Shown: in pieces, positions 54,168-62,879 of the stretch
Layout of the letters: each line of letters begins with the position of its first letter
Position numbering within the stretch: the stretch's first letter is position 1
Translations under genes and position numbers: made by a program
DNA from: Lyngbya sp. PCC 8106
GTDB lineage: Bacteria > Cyanobacteriota > Cyanobacteriia > Cyanobacteriales > Microcoleaceae
NCBI RefSeq assembly: GCF_000169095.1
Contig: NZ_AAVU01000004.1
Span: 62,001-126,000 of the forward strand
Length of the DNA: 64,000 bases
Reading direction: 5' to 3'
The notes under the pieces: generated by a model
Database searches by the model: none
Seen by the model: only the letters and a program-made list of their open reading frames with translations
Told to the model about the DNA's origin: nothing

Positions 54168-56141
54168 TTAAGGACTCACACGCTGCCATAATCGTTGAAT
54201 TTCTCGCAGTTCATTCGGCTGAGGAGCATCTAAAACAGAGATTTGAGGATTGACTTGAGCGCCAGGAATATGTTGATTCCAGGGACTGTTAGCAACCGAT
54301 TCTAGATTAACATTAGAATTAACAGGTCGAAAACCATACTGAACAAATACCTTTTGTTGCTCAGGTTCACTCAGAAAATCCACAAATTTACTGGCAGCAT
54401 GAGCAGTCCTTAAATTAACATGATGACGCAAAATTGCAGCCGTTGCAACGCTTTCGATAGTGGGATTGAGATAATAGATTTGATAAGGTCTGCTTTGATT
54501 GATTCCCGCCTGTTGCCAACGAGATAAAGCAATACTTTCGTAAACAGTCGTCACATCAGCATCGTTGGGGCCGCGTGTGATAAATTCTTGCAATAAAATA
54601 TCAGTTGAACGGGGCGGTTGATAAACAGATTGTTCGATCATTTTAAACAAAGATTCGGCGCTGGAAGTATTCAAGTTTAGCGAATTTCCCTGCTTGGAAT
54701 TCAGCCACAAACTCAGCGTCACTTGACCGCTATTAGAGCGAGTCGGATCGGTCATTACAAAATCAAAACTTCCCCAATTCTCTTGTCCGCCCATTTTATC
54801 CCAGGTTTTAGCTTGCATTGCTTGTTCAATTCGTTGCCAAGAAAATTGATTATTGGGAAACAATATTTTACCTCTTTCCAGCCAAGCAATTCCAACTAAA
54901 AAGGTTTTGGCGATCGCTTGGGGAGGTTTGTAAAAGAGTTCACCATCATTTGAGGCTTGCCAACGCTGACTTAATTCCTCTAAAAATTCTTGACTGGCTG
55001 GAATTAAAACTGTAGGCTGAAAATCATTATTTTGATGAATGTAATTATTCACCATATCCTGTGAACCTTGAAACTTAAGTTCGAGGTTAATATTAGGATA
55101 TTGTTGTTCAAATTTCGTTTCTAATTGTTGTAAAGGTTCGGCGAGTTCGCTACCACTCACGACCATGATTTTCTGTTCAAGTCCGGGAATGGGTGCATAA
55201 GCTAAACCCACAACAAGACTCGCCAAAATCGTAGAAGTTATCAGTCGTTTATGTCGTTTAAGGGGATAATTATTGTTCATTTTTGAAACCGTTTTTTGTC
55301 TCGTTTGCATTCCGAGTAACTGTTGAATTCGCGACTCCGTAGAAGGATGAGTTGAGAATAACTGATTAAACATTTTCCCCTGAAAGGGATTAATAATCAA
55401 AAGAGAAGCATAGGTCGCTTGGCTGGAAAAAGGGACTTTTTGACTCTTTTCGATTCGTTCCAATGCTTTAGCTAAAGCCCGAGGATTTCCGGTTAATGAA
55501 GCGGCACCCGCATCGGCTGCATATTCGCGAGTTCGAGAAATCGATAATCGGATTAATGTTGCAGTAATGGGTGCTAAAAGAACCGTGATCAGCAAGGAAA
55601 ATTGACGCAAAGGATTTGCACTTCTTAAATTAAAAATACTGCCTAAAAAGACCGTAGTTCCCAACTGTGTTAACAGCGAAATGGCTCCCGCTAATGTGGC
55701 AGCAATCGTGACAATTAACGGATCTCTGTGTTTAATATGGCTGATTTCATGGGCGATAACTGCTTCTAATTCATCTTCGGGAAGCATTCTTAATAATCCC
55801 TCCGTTATCCCGATAACAGAGTTTTCTGGATTGCGTCCAGAAGCAAAAGCATTCGCCATAGATGACGGAATAATATAGACTTTGGGAACGGGTAAATCAG
55901 CACGATAACAGAGTAATTTAACAATCGGATCGAGTAATTTTTTTTCTGGGGAATTGGGAGAACGAGCCTGATAAACCGACAAGACAATTTTATCGGAATG
56001 AAACCAGAGATAAAAGTTGATTCCGATAGCTATAACTAAACCAATCCCCGCACCCATTACACCTCCAATGAGTAAATAACCCATGAGAATAATTAATCCA
56101 GTCAAGAAACCCAGTAATGCTGTTGTTTTAATGAAGTTCAT
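54168..56141 (-). CDS. HtpX-like M48 membrane metalloprotease fused to a solute-binding domain
   Basis: Encodes 657 residues from ATG 56141, which overlaps the stop of the upstream gene (TAATG) and follows AAGGAG; an upstream in-frame start would overlap that gene by 60 bp. Residues 1-285 are HtpX-like: two N-terminal helices, the zinc motif HEISH at 131-135, two more helices (~145-200) and E206 in TREYAADAGAASL. A TM segment follows (~300-317). Residues ~325-657 are an extracytoplasmic solute-binding domain (SBP_bac_11-like: KIMVVSGSELAEPLQQLE, VMTDPTRSNSGQVTLSLW). The same DPTRSNSG-type motif occurs in the VWA lipoprotein of the same gene group. A ligand-gated protease is a plausible but unproven reading. 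Confidence 0.85.
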   Translation of the reverse strand: MNFIKTTALLGFLTGLIILMGYLLIGGVMGAGIGLVIAIGINFYLWFHSDKIVLSVYQARSPNSPEKKLLDPIVKLLCYRADLPVPKVYIIPSSMANAFASGRNPENSVIGITEGLLRMLPEDELEAVIAHEISHIKHRDPLIVTIAATLAGAISLLTQLGTTVFLGSIFNLRSANPLRQFSLLITVLLAPITATLIRLSISRTREYAADAGAASLTGNPRALAKALERIEKSQKVPFSSQATYASLLIINPFQGKMFNQLFSTHPSTESRIQQLLGMQTRQKTVSKMNNNYPLKRHKRLITSTILASLVVGLAYAPIPGLEQKIMVVSGSELAEPLQQLETKFEQQYPNINLELKFQGSQDMVNNYIHQNNDFQPTVLIPASQEFLEELSQRWQASNDGELFYKPPQAIAKTFLVGIAWLERGKILFPNNQFSWQRIEQAMQAKTWDKMGGQENWGSFDFVMTDPTRSNSGQVTLSLWLNSKQGNSLNLNTSSAESLFKMIEQSVYQPPRSTDILLQEFITRGPNDADVTTVYESIALSRWQQAGINQSRPYQIYYLNPTIESVATAAILRHHVNLRTAHAASKFVDFLSEPEQQKVFVQYGFRPVNSNVNLESVANSPWNQHIPGAQVNPQISVLDAPQPNELREIQRLWQRVSP

Positions 56142-56674
56142 TAGTTTTTTACTCCTTGGAATAAACGATAAAATAGAGTTAATACTCCCGGAACAAACCA
56201 AATAAAAACATAAATAATCCTTCCTAAATATTGTATTTTTATCCAGAAAGAAGAACCATGTAAAGTGACTACCGATGCTCCTGTATTGATACCCAATTCA
56301 ATAATTTTTCCCTCATCTTCACGCGCTTTATAATCATTGGAGCCATAATTATTAAAGAAAATCTCCTCGCCCTCTTTAGGGGTAATGTAGGCTTCATAGT
56401 TGATTTCTTTATAAGATCCACCTTCGGAATCTCTACGAATTGTCTCCTTTATTTTTACTTGAAAAGTTGACAGCCGAAAAGGAGGCGATGAATCTGATAA
56501 GAAACCAAATAGATATTGATTATCAAATTGACAAGTGACATAATTTCGTTCTAATCGTTCACAAGTTAACTGAGTTGAACTACCGAAGAACAGTATTAAT
56601 ATTGGCAAACCAATAACTGTTATCAATAGAGTATTTTTGTCGGTTGGTTTTGTCCTGGTTCTAGTCATACTCAA
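56141..56674 (-). CDS. Small membrane protein with extracytoplasmic loop, 177 aa
   Basis: The start is supported by an in-frame ATG at 56674; a second ATG two codons later is equally possible. The N-terminus (TRTRTKPTDKN) is basic. One TM helix follows (~16-33), then an extracytoplasmic region (~34-150) with LTCERLERNYVTCQFDNQYL (two Cys), and a second helix near the C-terminus (~152-170). I recognise no named domain, though similar 'CERLEPNxVxCQ' segments are, as I recall, common in cyanobacterial membrane proteins. The stop overlaps the ATG of the HtpX fusion, so the two are translationally coupled. Confidence 0.75.
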   Translation of the reverse strand: MSMTRTRTKPTDKNTLLITVIGLPILILFFGSSTQLTCERLERNYVTCQFDNQYLFGFLSDSSPPFRLSTFQVKIKETIRRDSEGGSYKEINYEAYITPKEGEEIFFNNYGSNDYKAREDEGKIIELGINTGASVVTLHGSSFWIKIQYLGRIIYVFIWFVPGVLTLFYRLFQGVKN

Positions 56675-56723
56675 AGATTGCTAAACTTCTAACCTAATCT
56701 CTTGTAAAATTGCCGATCATTCC

Positions 56724-57455
56724 TCAATTAATCAAAATATCCAGATTGGCTTGATAATCATTCAGTTCATTACTCAAACTTCTCAATTCTTGCAGATCTT
56801 TTGAATTACTCAAGTCAGCCGTTCTCAACTTATTCTGAAGCTTTTGTAACACACCTGCCGAGTTTTGAATGCTCGTAGAAAGGCTAATAATTTTAGCTTC
56901 GCGAGTATCTTGACCCGCTTGAGCTAACGCCATATTCTGTTCTAAACTTGCTGCTAATTTGAATCGTTCCAAATTTTGCCGGGTCATACCCGGACTCGAA
57001 CGAATTTTACTTTTCACTTCTAAAAGCTGTTTTTCCAGTTCATTAACCGAGAGTAAAGACTCCTGTTCCGGTAAACGTTCGGCAATTTTATCAATTTTTT
57101 GGGGTAATTCAATAGTGCGATCGCAAATGTCCTGAACCGCCACCAAAACATCGATATTAAAAGAGGTTTTATTCATTAACTTATTGGCTTCTTGACGCAA
57201 TTATTCCGCTTTTATAGCTAGGTTTTGACTGGAGACTTTCAACAGTTCTACTTCCTGTGGTAATTGCTGTTGAGCAATTTTTTTCGCCTCCGGTTCTCGG
57301 GATTTTAACACCGATGCAGTCACCACCGTAACTACTGCAACTGTAGGAAGGATAATCTTATTAGATAACCCCACCAAACGAACACCTGCAATCAGAGTAA
57401 TTCCTCCCATCAAAACAGCAATAGGATAATAGATTGGATTCGCTAATTTAATCAT
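56724..57455 (-). pseudogene. Membrane-anchored coiled-coil protein interrupted by in-frame TAA
   Basis: From ATG 57455 the frame encodes 84 residues: two short hydrophobic helices (~9-27 and ~31-47) and then a charged helix (REPEAKKIAQQQLPQEVELL ... NLAIKAE) ending at TAA 57201-57203. The same frame continues directly for 158 codons (LRQEANKLMNKTSFNIDVLV ... DLSNSKDLQELRSLSNELND) as one continuous helical, heptad-rich region. No frameshift is needed, and the C-terminal part begins with TTG. A single nonsense change in a ~243-residue protein is the simplest reading. Two coupled genes or readthrough are alternatives. It sits in the same direction between the VWA lipoprotein and the membrane protein, and the group appears conserved as one operon. 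Confidence 0.7.
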
Positions 57456-57484
57456 GTTCCCCTCCTTTATATATTTTCAATCCT

Positions 57485-59179
57485 TTAAAACTCAACTTGT
57501 AAATCCGCCATCAAAGTAGAAATAGTTTCCGGATCTCCCTGGCGATAATAACCGCTATTCAAGTCGGCAATTTTCTTTAAAACTGTTGAATTAAACTCGC
57601 CTTCTTTTCCATAGCCAATCGTAAAAAAGGCAATTCGTTTATCCGTATTAAAGCCCGTTTTTTGAAGTTCTTGTTGCAATTTATCTAAAGAAATTTGAGA
57701 TGCAGAATCTTCTCCATCCGTCAAAATAATCACCGCATTAATCGCATCCGGTTGTTGGTTTTGTTGCAGCCAAGTTTGAGCAGATAAAGTTGCATCATAC
57801 AATTTTGTACCGCCTTCCGCTTTCAAATTATTAATAAATAGCATTCCTTGATTGCGTCCTTCTGACGTTCCATCTACCACAACAGGCGGGCGAATTTCCG
57901 AGTCAAAATCAATCAGCGCAATTCTTTCTTTCACCCCCAAACTTTCGATATAATATCGCAAAGTATTCTGAACTCCCGATAACTTTCTCCCCACCATTGA
58001 ACCCGAAGAATCGACAACAATCACAACTTTTGAAGGTTTTTTTGCAAATTCTTGCCAAGACTTTAACATCGCCTCTACCACCTCCGGTTTAGGCGATCGC
58101 AAAGAATCATATCGAGCATTGGGATCAACTCCAAATTGAGGCGAAAATTTAGCCCCCAAAGCCACTCCCGGCATACCAGGCCTCAACCCGAATTCAGTTG
58201 CTATTTTTTGAGCTTCAGGCGATCGCAAATACTCAATAATTTGTTCTGCTGCGGCTTGTTCATCCGCACTCACCCAAGGCGCATTCGGCAAAACTGCTCG
58301 CATATTGGAAGTAAAAGTAGACCGGGGATAAATGGCTTCATACTGAACTAAATTACTTTGTTTATTTGTATTAGCCGCAATCACAGAAGACTCATAAACC
58401 GATGCAATTGACGCCCAAAATGAACCATTTTTAACCATATCGGAAGCCAAAGAATTCGTTGAAATTCCGTAGCGAGTTACTTTACTTTGAATTTGTTGAA
58501 CTTGGGATTGATACTGGTTGATATTTTGTACAGTTAATTGTTCGGGGGGTTTGTTCGCAACCGAAGCAAATTGAGTCACTAAAGTTTGTAAACCGGAATT
58601 AGAACGAGTCGGCGCCGTTTGTACAAAATGAATGGGCAATAAAGGACTATTGGGATCGAGATCTTGATGAGTTTTTGCATTCAGTAATGCTTGGTATAAA
58701 TTCTCTTGTTTGCGTAATCCGACCGCGACTTCTGAAGGCACCATAAACACCATTGGACTATTTGCTAAAAGCGGCGCATCGGTGACTTGGGGAATGTAAT
58801 TTTGTCCGGGGAAAATCTGATTAATTTTATAGCGGAGTTGAGTCAGATAAATGTCTCCATCTACAGAAATTAATGTGGGAAATTCAGGGGCTTCTGGGGG
58901 TAAAGTTCCGGCTTTCAATTGTTCCGCGAGAGAGACAACCTCACTCACAACATCTCCGCTCCCTTTGGCTTCACAAGTTAGATAAAAGACTTGACCATTT
59001 TCTAGCTTGGGTTTCTGTTGGTTAAATTGAGTAGCCGCTTGGTTACAGAACTCTTTTAAAGCACTTCCAACTAAAAATTTAACCTCTATTTCCTTTCCAC
59101 TAGAAGCAGAATTACAAGCATTAAGCAACAGCAGTCCTGATGCGATCATCAGACCTGTAATTGAGTGATGAGTTTTCAT
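57485..59179 (-). CDS. Lipoprotein with solute-binding domain and VWA domain
   Basis: A 564-residue protein. Lipobox LLNAC gives Cys22. Residues ~30-350 are a solute-binding fold of the SBP_bac_11 type, with QTAPTRSNSGLQTLVTQF and the C-terminal SPEAQKIATEFGLRPG. Residues ~380-564 are a von Willebrand factor A domain with an intact MIDAS: D390-S391-S392-G393-S394, T458 in EGGTKLYDAT, and D487 in IILTDGEDS. VWA domains with MIDAS bind divalent metal and protein partners. The protein would be attached to the outer face of the inner membrane or periplasmic side. It is the first gene of a minus-strand group that ends with the HtpX fusion. Confidence 0.88.
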   Translation of the reverse strand: MKTHHSITGLMIASGLLLLNACNSASSGKEIEVKFLVGSALKEFCNQAATQFNQQKPKLENGQVFYLTCEAKGSGDVVSEVVSLAEQLKAGTLPPEAPEFPTLISVDGDIYLTQLRYKINQIFPGQNYIPQVTDAPLLANSPMVFMVPSEVAVGLRKQENLYQALLNAKTHQDLDPNSPLLPIHFVQTAPTRSNSGLQTLVTQFASVANKPPEQLTVQNINQYQSQVQQIQSKVTRYGISTNSLASDMVKNGSFWASIASVYESSVIAANTNKQSNLVQYEAIYPRSTFTSNMRAVLPNAPWVSADEQAAAEQIIEYLRSPEAQKIATEFGLRPGMPGVALGAKFSPQFGVDPNARYDSLRSPKPEVVEAMLKSWQEFAKKPSKVVIVVDSSGSMVGRKLSGVQNTLRYYIESLGVKERIALIDFDSEIRPPVVVDGTSEGRNQGMLFINNLKAEGGTKLYDATLSAQTWLQQNQQPDAINAVIILTDGEDSASQISLDKLQQELQKTGFNTDKRIAFFTIGYGKEGEFNSTVLKKIADLNSGYYRQGDPETISTLMADLQVEF

Positions 59180-59302
59180 CGTTTAGTGTAGAATTCGATC
59201 TTCTACTACACTCTCAGCCCCTCTCAGAGAATTTATGCAAAAATCCAAAATCCTTGAGTTTTGCCTCAGTTATAAACCAATAACCCGAGTTTAAAAACCG
59301 TT

Positions 59303-61918
59303 TTATTCAATAATTTTAAATAGATTATATTCTCCACTCTCTTGAACTCCTACTAACACACTTTTAGTTGATTGAACATCACCAGAAGGATCGAAAGAAA
59401 TTACTTCTTCTGCTCCTTGGACAACAAAACTTGAACTTGAAAGTATTTGATGGAGCTGACGAGAGCTTAAATTTCCACTGCTTTCAACTAAGGCTTGAAT
59501 GATCGCTTGAGTCGCATCATATGAAGTTGCAGTTCGCCAGTTTACAGAGCCTTTCCAAAAGTCTTCAGATTGTTGGCTAAATTCAGAATTAGGGCTACGA
59601 TGCCAGGGAATGGCAATCACAAGATTTCCCTTTAAAGCCTGTTCACCTGCATCTTTTAAAGTTCTGGGGTTATAGACAGAATCTCCTGCTAAAAGTTGTA
59701 AATTTCCATTCGTATTGTTAATAATTCCAATAACTTTCATGAGGGTTTCATCAGTCGCTGGAACTAATAGTAATACTTCAGCACCCTGATCTTTTCCATT
59801 TTTTACGCAGTCTCCTGCACTAAAAAAGCTACTTGATAAATCACATCTATATACAAAAGAACGAGGAGAAAGTAACTTCTCAAATTCATCGCTTAGAGAT
59901 TCACTGTAGACATTTCCCGGAACATACGCAACTGCTACTTTTGTATCTTCTCCAAGTTTCTGACGCATATATTCAAATAACTTTTGAGCCGCTACTCTAT
60001 CATTAGGAACCGTCCGAAAAATATAAGGACTAAAGTTAGATAAATTCACCGAAGTGCTGGTGGGAGAAATAGCAACCAATCGATGTTTATCATAAACCTG
60101 TCCAGCTCGAAGTGTCATATCACTAGAATAGTGACCAATCACCCCTAATATATTTTGATTGTTTACAAACGCTTCAGCGACTTTTTCTGCAACTTTCGGG
60201 TCATATTCATCATCAGCAATTATTACCTTCAAAAAGGTTTCATTAATTCCTTTGGTACAGTTTAATTGAGCTTGAAGTTGTAAAATTGCTTCAGAGAACT
60301 CGATCAATCCACAGTTAATTTGAGTTTGAGCTTGAGCAACACCCCGTAAGATTTCTTGGGAAACATTTGGTTCATTGCTAATCGGTACACTCACAGCAAT
60401 TTCCACTTTTTTACCCGTATTGGTTTCGACTTTTTCTTGAGCAATTGCATTATTCAAATAAATAACTGTTTCTGGATCATTAGGATTTTGATTGAGGGCT
60501 TTCATAAAATTTTCTATTGCTCCTCTAAAATCTTGATTGTTATAGTCAATAATTCCTGCTTTTTTCTCTGAGTTGACATTAGATGAAATTAGAAGTTTTT
60601 CACCTTGACTGATTTTATTTTCTATCGAAGGGGATAAAGGAATCAGATCGGGTTGACGTATTATTTTGTATAAAGTATGAGCAACAACTGTAATAATTGC
60701 CAAACTTGCAATTATCCCCAATGGTTTTATCCAGGTTTCATGGAGTGCTTTAGGCTTAATAAAATCTTGCCAAGTCAGTGAGTTGGAAAGCGTTACTTCC
60801 TGTACACAAAGAGTCGGAAGCCAAGAAACACCCGGATAATCGTTTTCAAAACCATACTCAATTAGTCGTTCTCTTGAAAGATGAATCGAATGAAAAAGAG
60901 ATTTATTAGAAGTAAAGTCTTCAAAGAAATACTCCAAAAATTTCACTGCTACTTTATCAGGAATCGGTTCTCGCATGACAATACTTCGAGGTAAACCTAA
61001 CTCAGCCAGTTGGTGAGCAAGTCCTAAACCATCACAAGAATTGAAAATAGCCAGTTGTAACCCCTGTTTAATTGCTGTTCTAAACGAACTTTTAAAATCC
61101 TCAATTGAAATAGAACCCTGTTTACTATCATTTAATTCAATCGTGCCAATTGTTCCATCCTCACGGGAAGAACTATGACCCGCAAAAATAAATAAGTGAT
61201 AACCTTTTTCTTCTCGCAATGCTTGTGAAAGTTCTTCGCGAGTCGGTTGTTTCAGAAAAGTTACTTGTGCATTTTTTTGTTCTAAAGCTTTAATTACTTC
61301 TTCATCAAACTGTGTATTAATATCATCACTTTTACCAATGATCGCTAATACTTTAACTTTATTTTGTTGACGAATAGGCTGAATTTTTGTTCGGCTTGTT
61401 TGTAAACGAATCGAAACTTCAGCTTGAGGAAAACGACGTTTAAATAAGTCCCATTCTTGCCAAGGAAGACGACGCAGTTGAGAACTGTCTGTATCGATAA
61501 AAATACGCACTTCTTGTCCCGATTTTTGTAAGTAACTGAGAACTGCAATCAATTCATCTCGAATGGGTTGCCAACCTGAATCCTGACCGTTTAGCCATTC
61601 ATTTAAACTTTCAACAACTGATTTTTTTTGCAGAGAACTCATTTCTCTGGCATCCGAATCCTTGAGAATTTTTTTCGGATTAATCCGGTTTGAAACTTGA
61701 CGAACGGCTTCAAACTGACTGTAGGAATATTGCCATTGACTATAGGCAGATTGACGATAATCTGAAAATTCAAGTTGGGGCTGTGAAGCTTCTAATTGAG
61801 CAGGAAAAGCAGGTAAATAACCATCTAGAGAATTAATCTGACCGTCACTCATCGCCAGCCGAACTCGAAACTTCTTAACTCCCTGATCCCAAAAGAAAAG
61901 AACTTTTATGACTGTCAT
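59303..61918 (-). CDS. Transmembrane CHAT protease with TPR-like and periplasmic ligand-binding domains
   Basis: Encodes 871 residues from ATG 61918, with AAGG at good spacing; a start 39 bp upstream overlaps the previous gene. Residues ~1-385 are cytoplasmic and end in a CHAT domain with the catalytic dyad H248 (IFAGHSS) and C295 (AIFNSCDG). A single TM helix spans ~398-417. A short TPR-like segment follows (~450-490, YNNQDFRGAIENFMKALNQN). Residues ~505-871 are a periplasmic-binding-protein domain of the branched-chain-amino-acid type (VIADDEYDPKVAEKVAEAFV, GVIGHYSSDM, AISPTSTSVNLSNFSPYIF). CHAT proteases are caspase-like and act in cell-death or conflict responses. The layout suggests that ligand sensing outside controls proteolysis inside. 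Confidence 0.9.
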   Translation of the reverse strand: MTVIKVLFFWDQGVKKFRVRLAMSDGQINSLDGYLPAFPAQLEASQPQLEFSDYRQSAYSQWQYSYSQFEAVRQVSNRINPKKILKDSDAREMSSLQKKSVVESLNEWLNGQDSGWQPIRDELIAVLSYLQKSGQEVRIFIDTDSSQLRRLPWQEWDLFKRRFPQAEVSIRLQTSRTKIQPIRQQNKVKVLAIIGKSDDINTQFDEEVIKALEQKNAQVTFLKQPTREELSQALREEKGYHLFIFAGHSSSREDGTIGTIELNDSKQGSISIEDFKSSFRTAIKQGLQLAIFNSCDGLGLAHQLAELGLPRSIVMREPIPDKVAVKFLEYFFEDFTSNKSLFHSIHLSRERLIEYGFENDYPGVSWLPTLCVQEVTLSNSLTWQDFIKPKALHETWIKPLGIIASLAIITVVAHTLYKIIRQPDLIPLSPSIENKISQGEKLLISSNVNSEKKAGIIDYNNQDFRGAIENFMKALNQNPNDPETVIYLNNAIAQEKVETNTGKKVEIAVSVPISNEPNVSQEILRGVAQAQTQINCGLIEFSEAILQLQAQLNCTKGINETFLKVIIADDEYDPKVAEKVAEAFVNNQNILGVIGHYSSDMTLRAGQVYDKHRLVAISPTSTSVNLSNFSPYIFRTVPNDRVAAQKLFEYMRQKLGEDTKVAVAYVPGNVYSESLSDEFEKLLSPRSFVYRCDLSSSFFSAGDCVKNGKDQGAEVLLLVPATDETLMKVIGIINNTNGNLQLLAGDSVYNPRTLKDAGEQALKGNLVIAIPWHRSPNSEFSQQSEDFWKGSVNWRTATSYDATQAIIQALVESSGNLSSRQLHQILSSSSFVVQGAEEVISFDPSGDVQSTKSVLVGVQESGEYNLFKIIE

Positions 61919-61937
61919 TCTTCTAACCTTAATTAAC

Positions 61938-62879
61938 TTAAATCTTAAAATTTTCAATAATCTTATCTTGATTTAAAGTGATTTGTAAACTAAATTTTTC
62001 TTGCGGTTTACAACCGACTTCCAACTCAATCCACTGATCTTCTTCTCTGGCTTGAGTCTTCATACAAGCGACTCCAGATTCATCGAGTACACTCACCTCC
62101 AAACCCGCAGGTAAATAAATGTTGTCTTCAAAGGAATAAAGTCTCATTTTAACATCAACTTCTTCTGTAGAATTTTCGCTGACTCTGACCGTTAATACAA
62201 TGGCTGGCTTGGTGGGATCATTTTCCCATTGAATCACTTTACCTCGAATAAAGCTTTGTTCTAAAGACTTTACAGTGCGGAAATTAGTCCCTCTTGTTGG
62301 TAGTGAATTAAAACTTATATCTCCATTGGGAATAGGTAACAATTGTATCGGTTGCCATTCAGATTGAGTTAGGTTTTTCCATAAATTTTTCCATTTGCGA
62401 TGCCAGTCTATTGTATCAATTAAATGATCAAGGGGATGAAGCTCATCGAGAGGGATAGATTCAGGAGGACAAGCAATTTCTTGAGCGGAAACAAACCCTA
62501 ATAACTTGACTTGTTGGAGGTCTTCACTCAACTGAACCGTAACATAACCTAAACGGTTATCAGCAACTTCTGGAGAAATTTCTAAATGATCTTGATTGGG
62601 TAAAATCGGAATACATTCTAGTTTACCTAAATGGGGTAAAACTAAGTCAGCTACATTAAACATCGCTCTTTTAGTTGGATGCCAACAATCTCCTTGATCA
62701 ATTGCAGTAGAAATAGACAGCCATCCCAGATAATCTCGCACCGCAACAACTGCTAATGTATTGAGATAAACCTGTTTTCCTTTCTGTGGAGTGGCTTGTT
62801 CTCTAGCAAATTGTTCGGCAAAACGGTGAGCATCTTGGCTGATCGGAACGGGTAAAGTTAAAGAGAAAGTTTGGTTCAT
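61938..62879 (-). CDS. DUF1822 family protein
   Basis: A 313-residue protein matching the cyanobacterial DUF1822 family: LPVPISQDAHRFAEQFAREQ at the start, VAVRDYLGWLSISTAIDQGD (~48-67), and the segment LGKLECIPILPNQDHLEISP. A C-terminal Ig- or beta-sandwich-like region follows (VLTVRVSENSTEEVDVKMRL). Its role is unknown, but it is typically found next to CHAT or sigma-like genes. Its ATG overlaps the stop of the sigma-like gene (ATGA, 62876-62879), and its stop is 19 bp before the CHAT gene. The three genes therefore form a tightly coupled operon. Confidence 0.88.
   Translation of the reverse strand: MNQTFSLTLPVPISQDAHRFAEQFAREQATPQKGKQVYLNTLAVVAVRDYLGWLSISTAIDQGDCWHPTKRAMFNVADLVLPHLGKLECIPILPNQDHLEISPEVADNRLGYVTVQLSEDLQQVKLLGFVSAQEIACPPESIPLDELHPLDHLIDTIDWHRKWKNLWKNLTQSEWQPIQLLPIPNGDISFNSLPTRGTNFRTVKSLEQSFIRGKVIQWENDPTKPAIVLTVRVSENSTEEVDVKMRLYSFEDNIYLPAGLEVSVLDESGVACMKTQAREEDQWIELEVGCKPQEKFSLQITLNQDKIIENFKI

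Noticed and set aside
19318..57203. Reassignment of TAA/TAG to an amino acid as the reason for the in-frame stops
   Set aside because: Many intact genes in the window end in TAA or TAG at family-consistent positions, so these codons act as stops.
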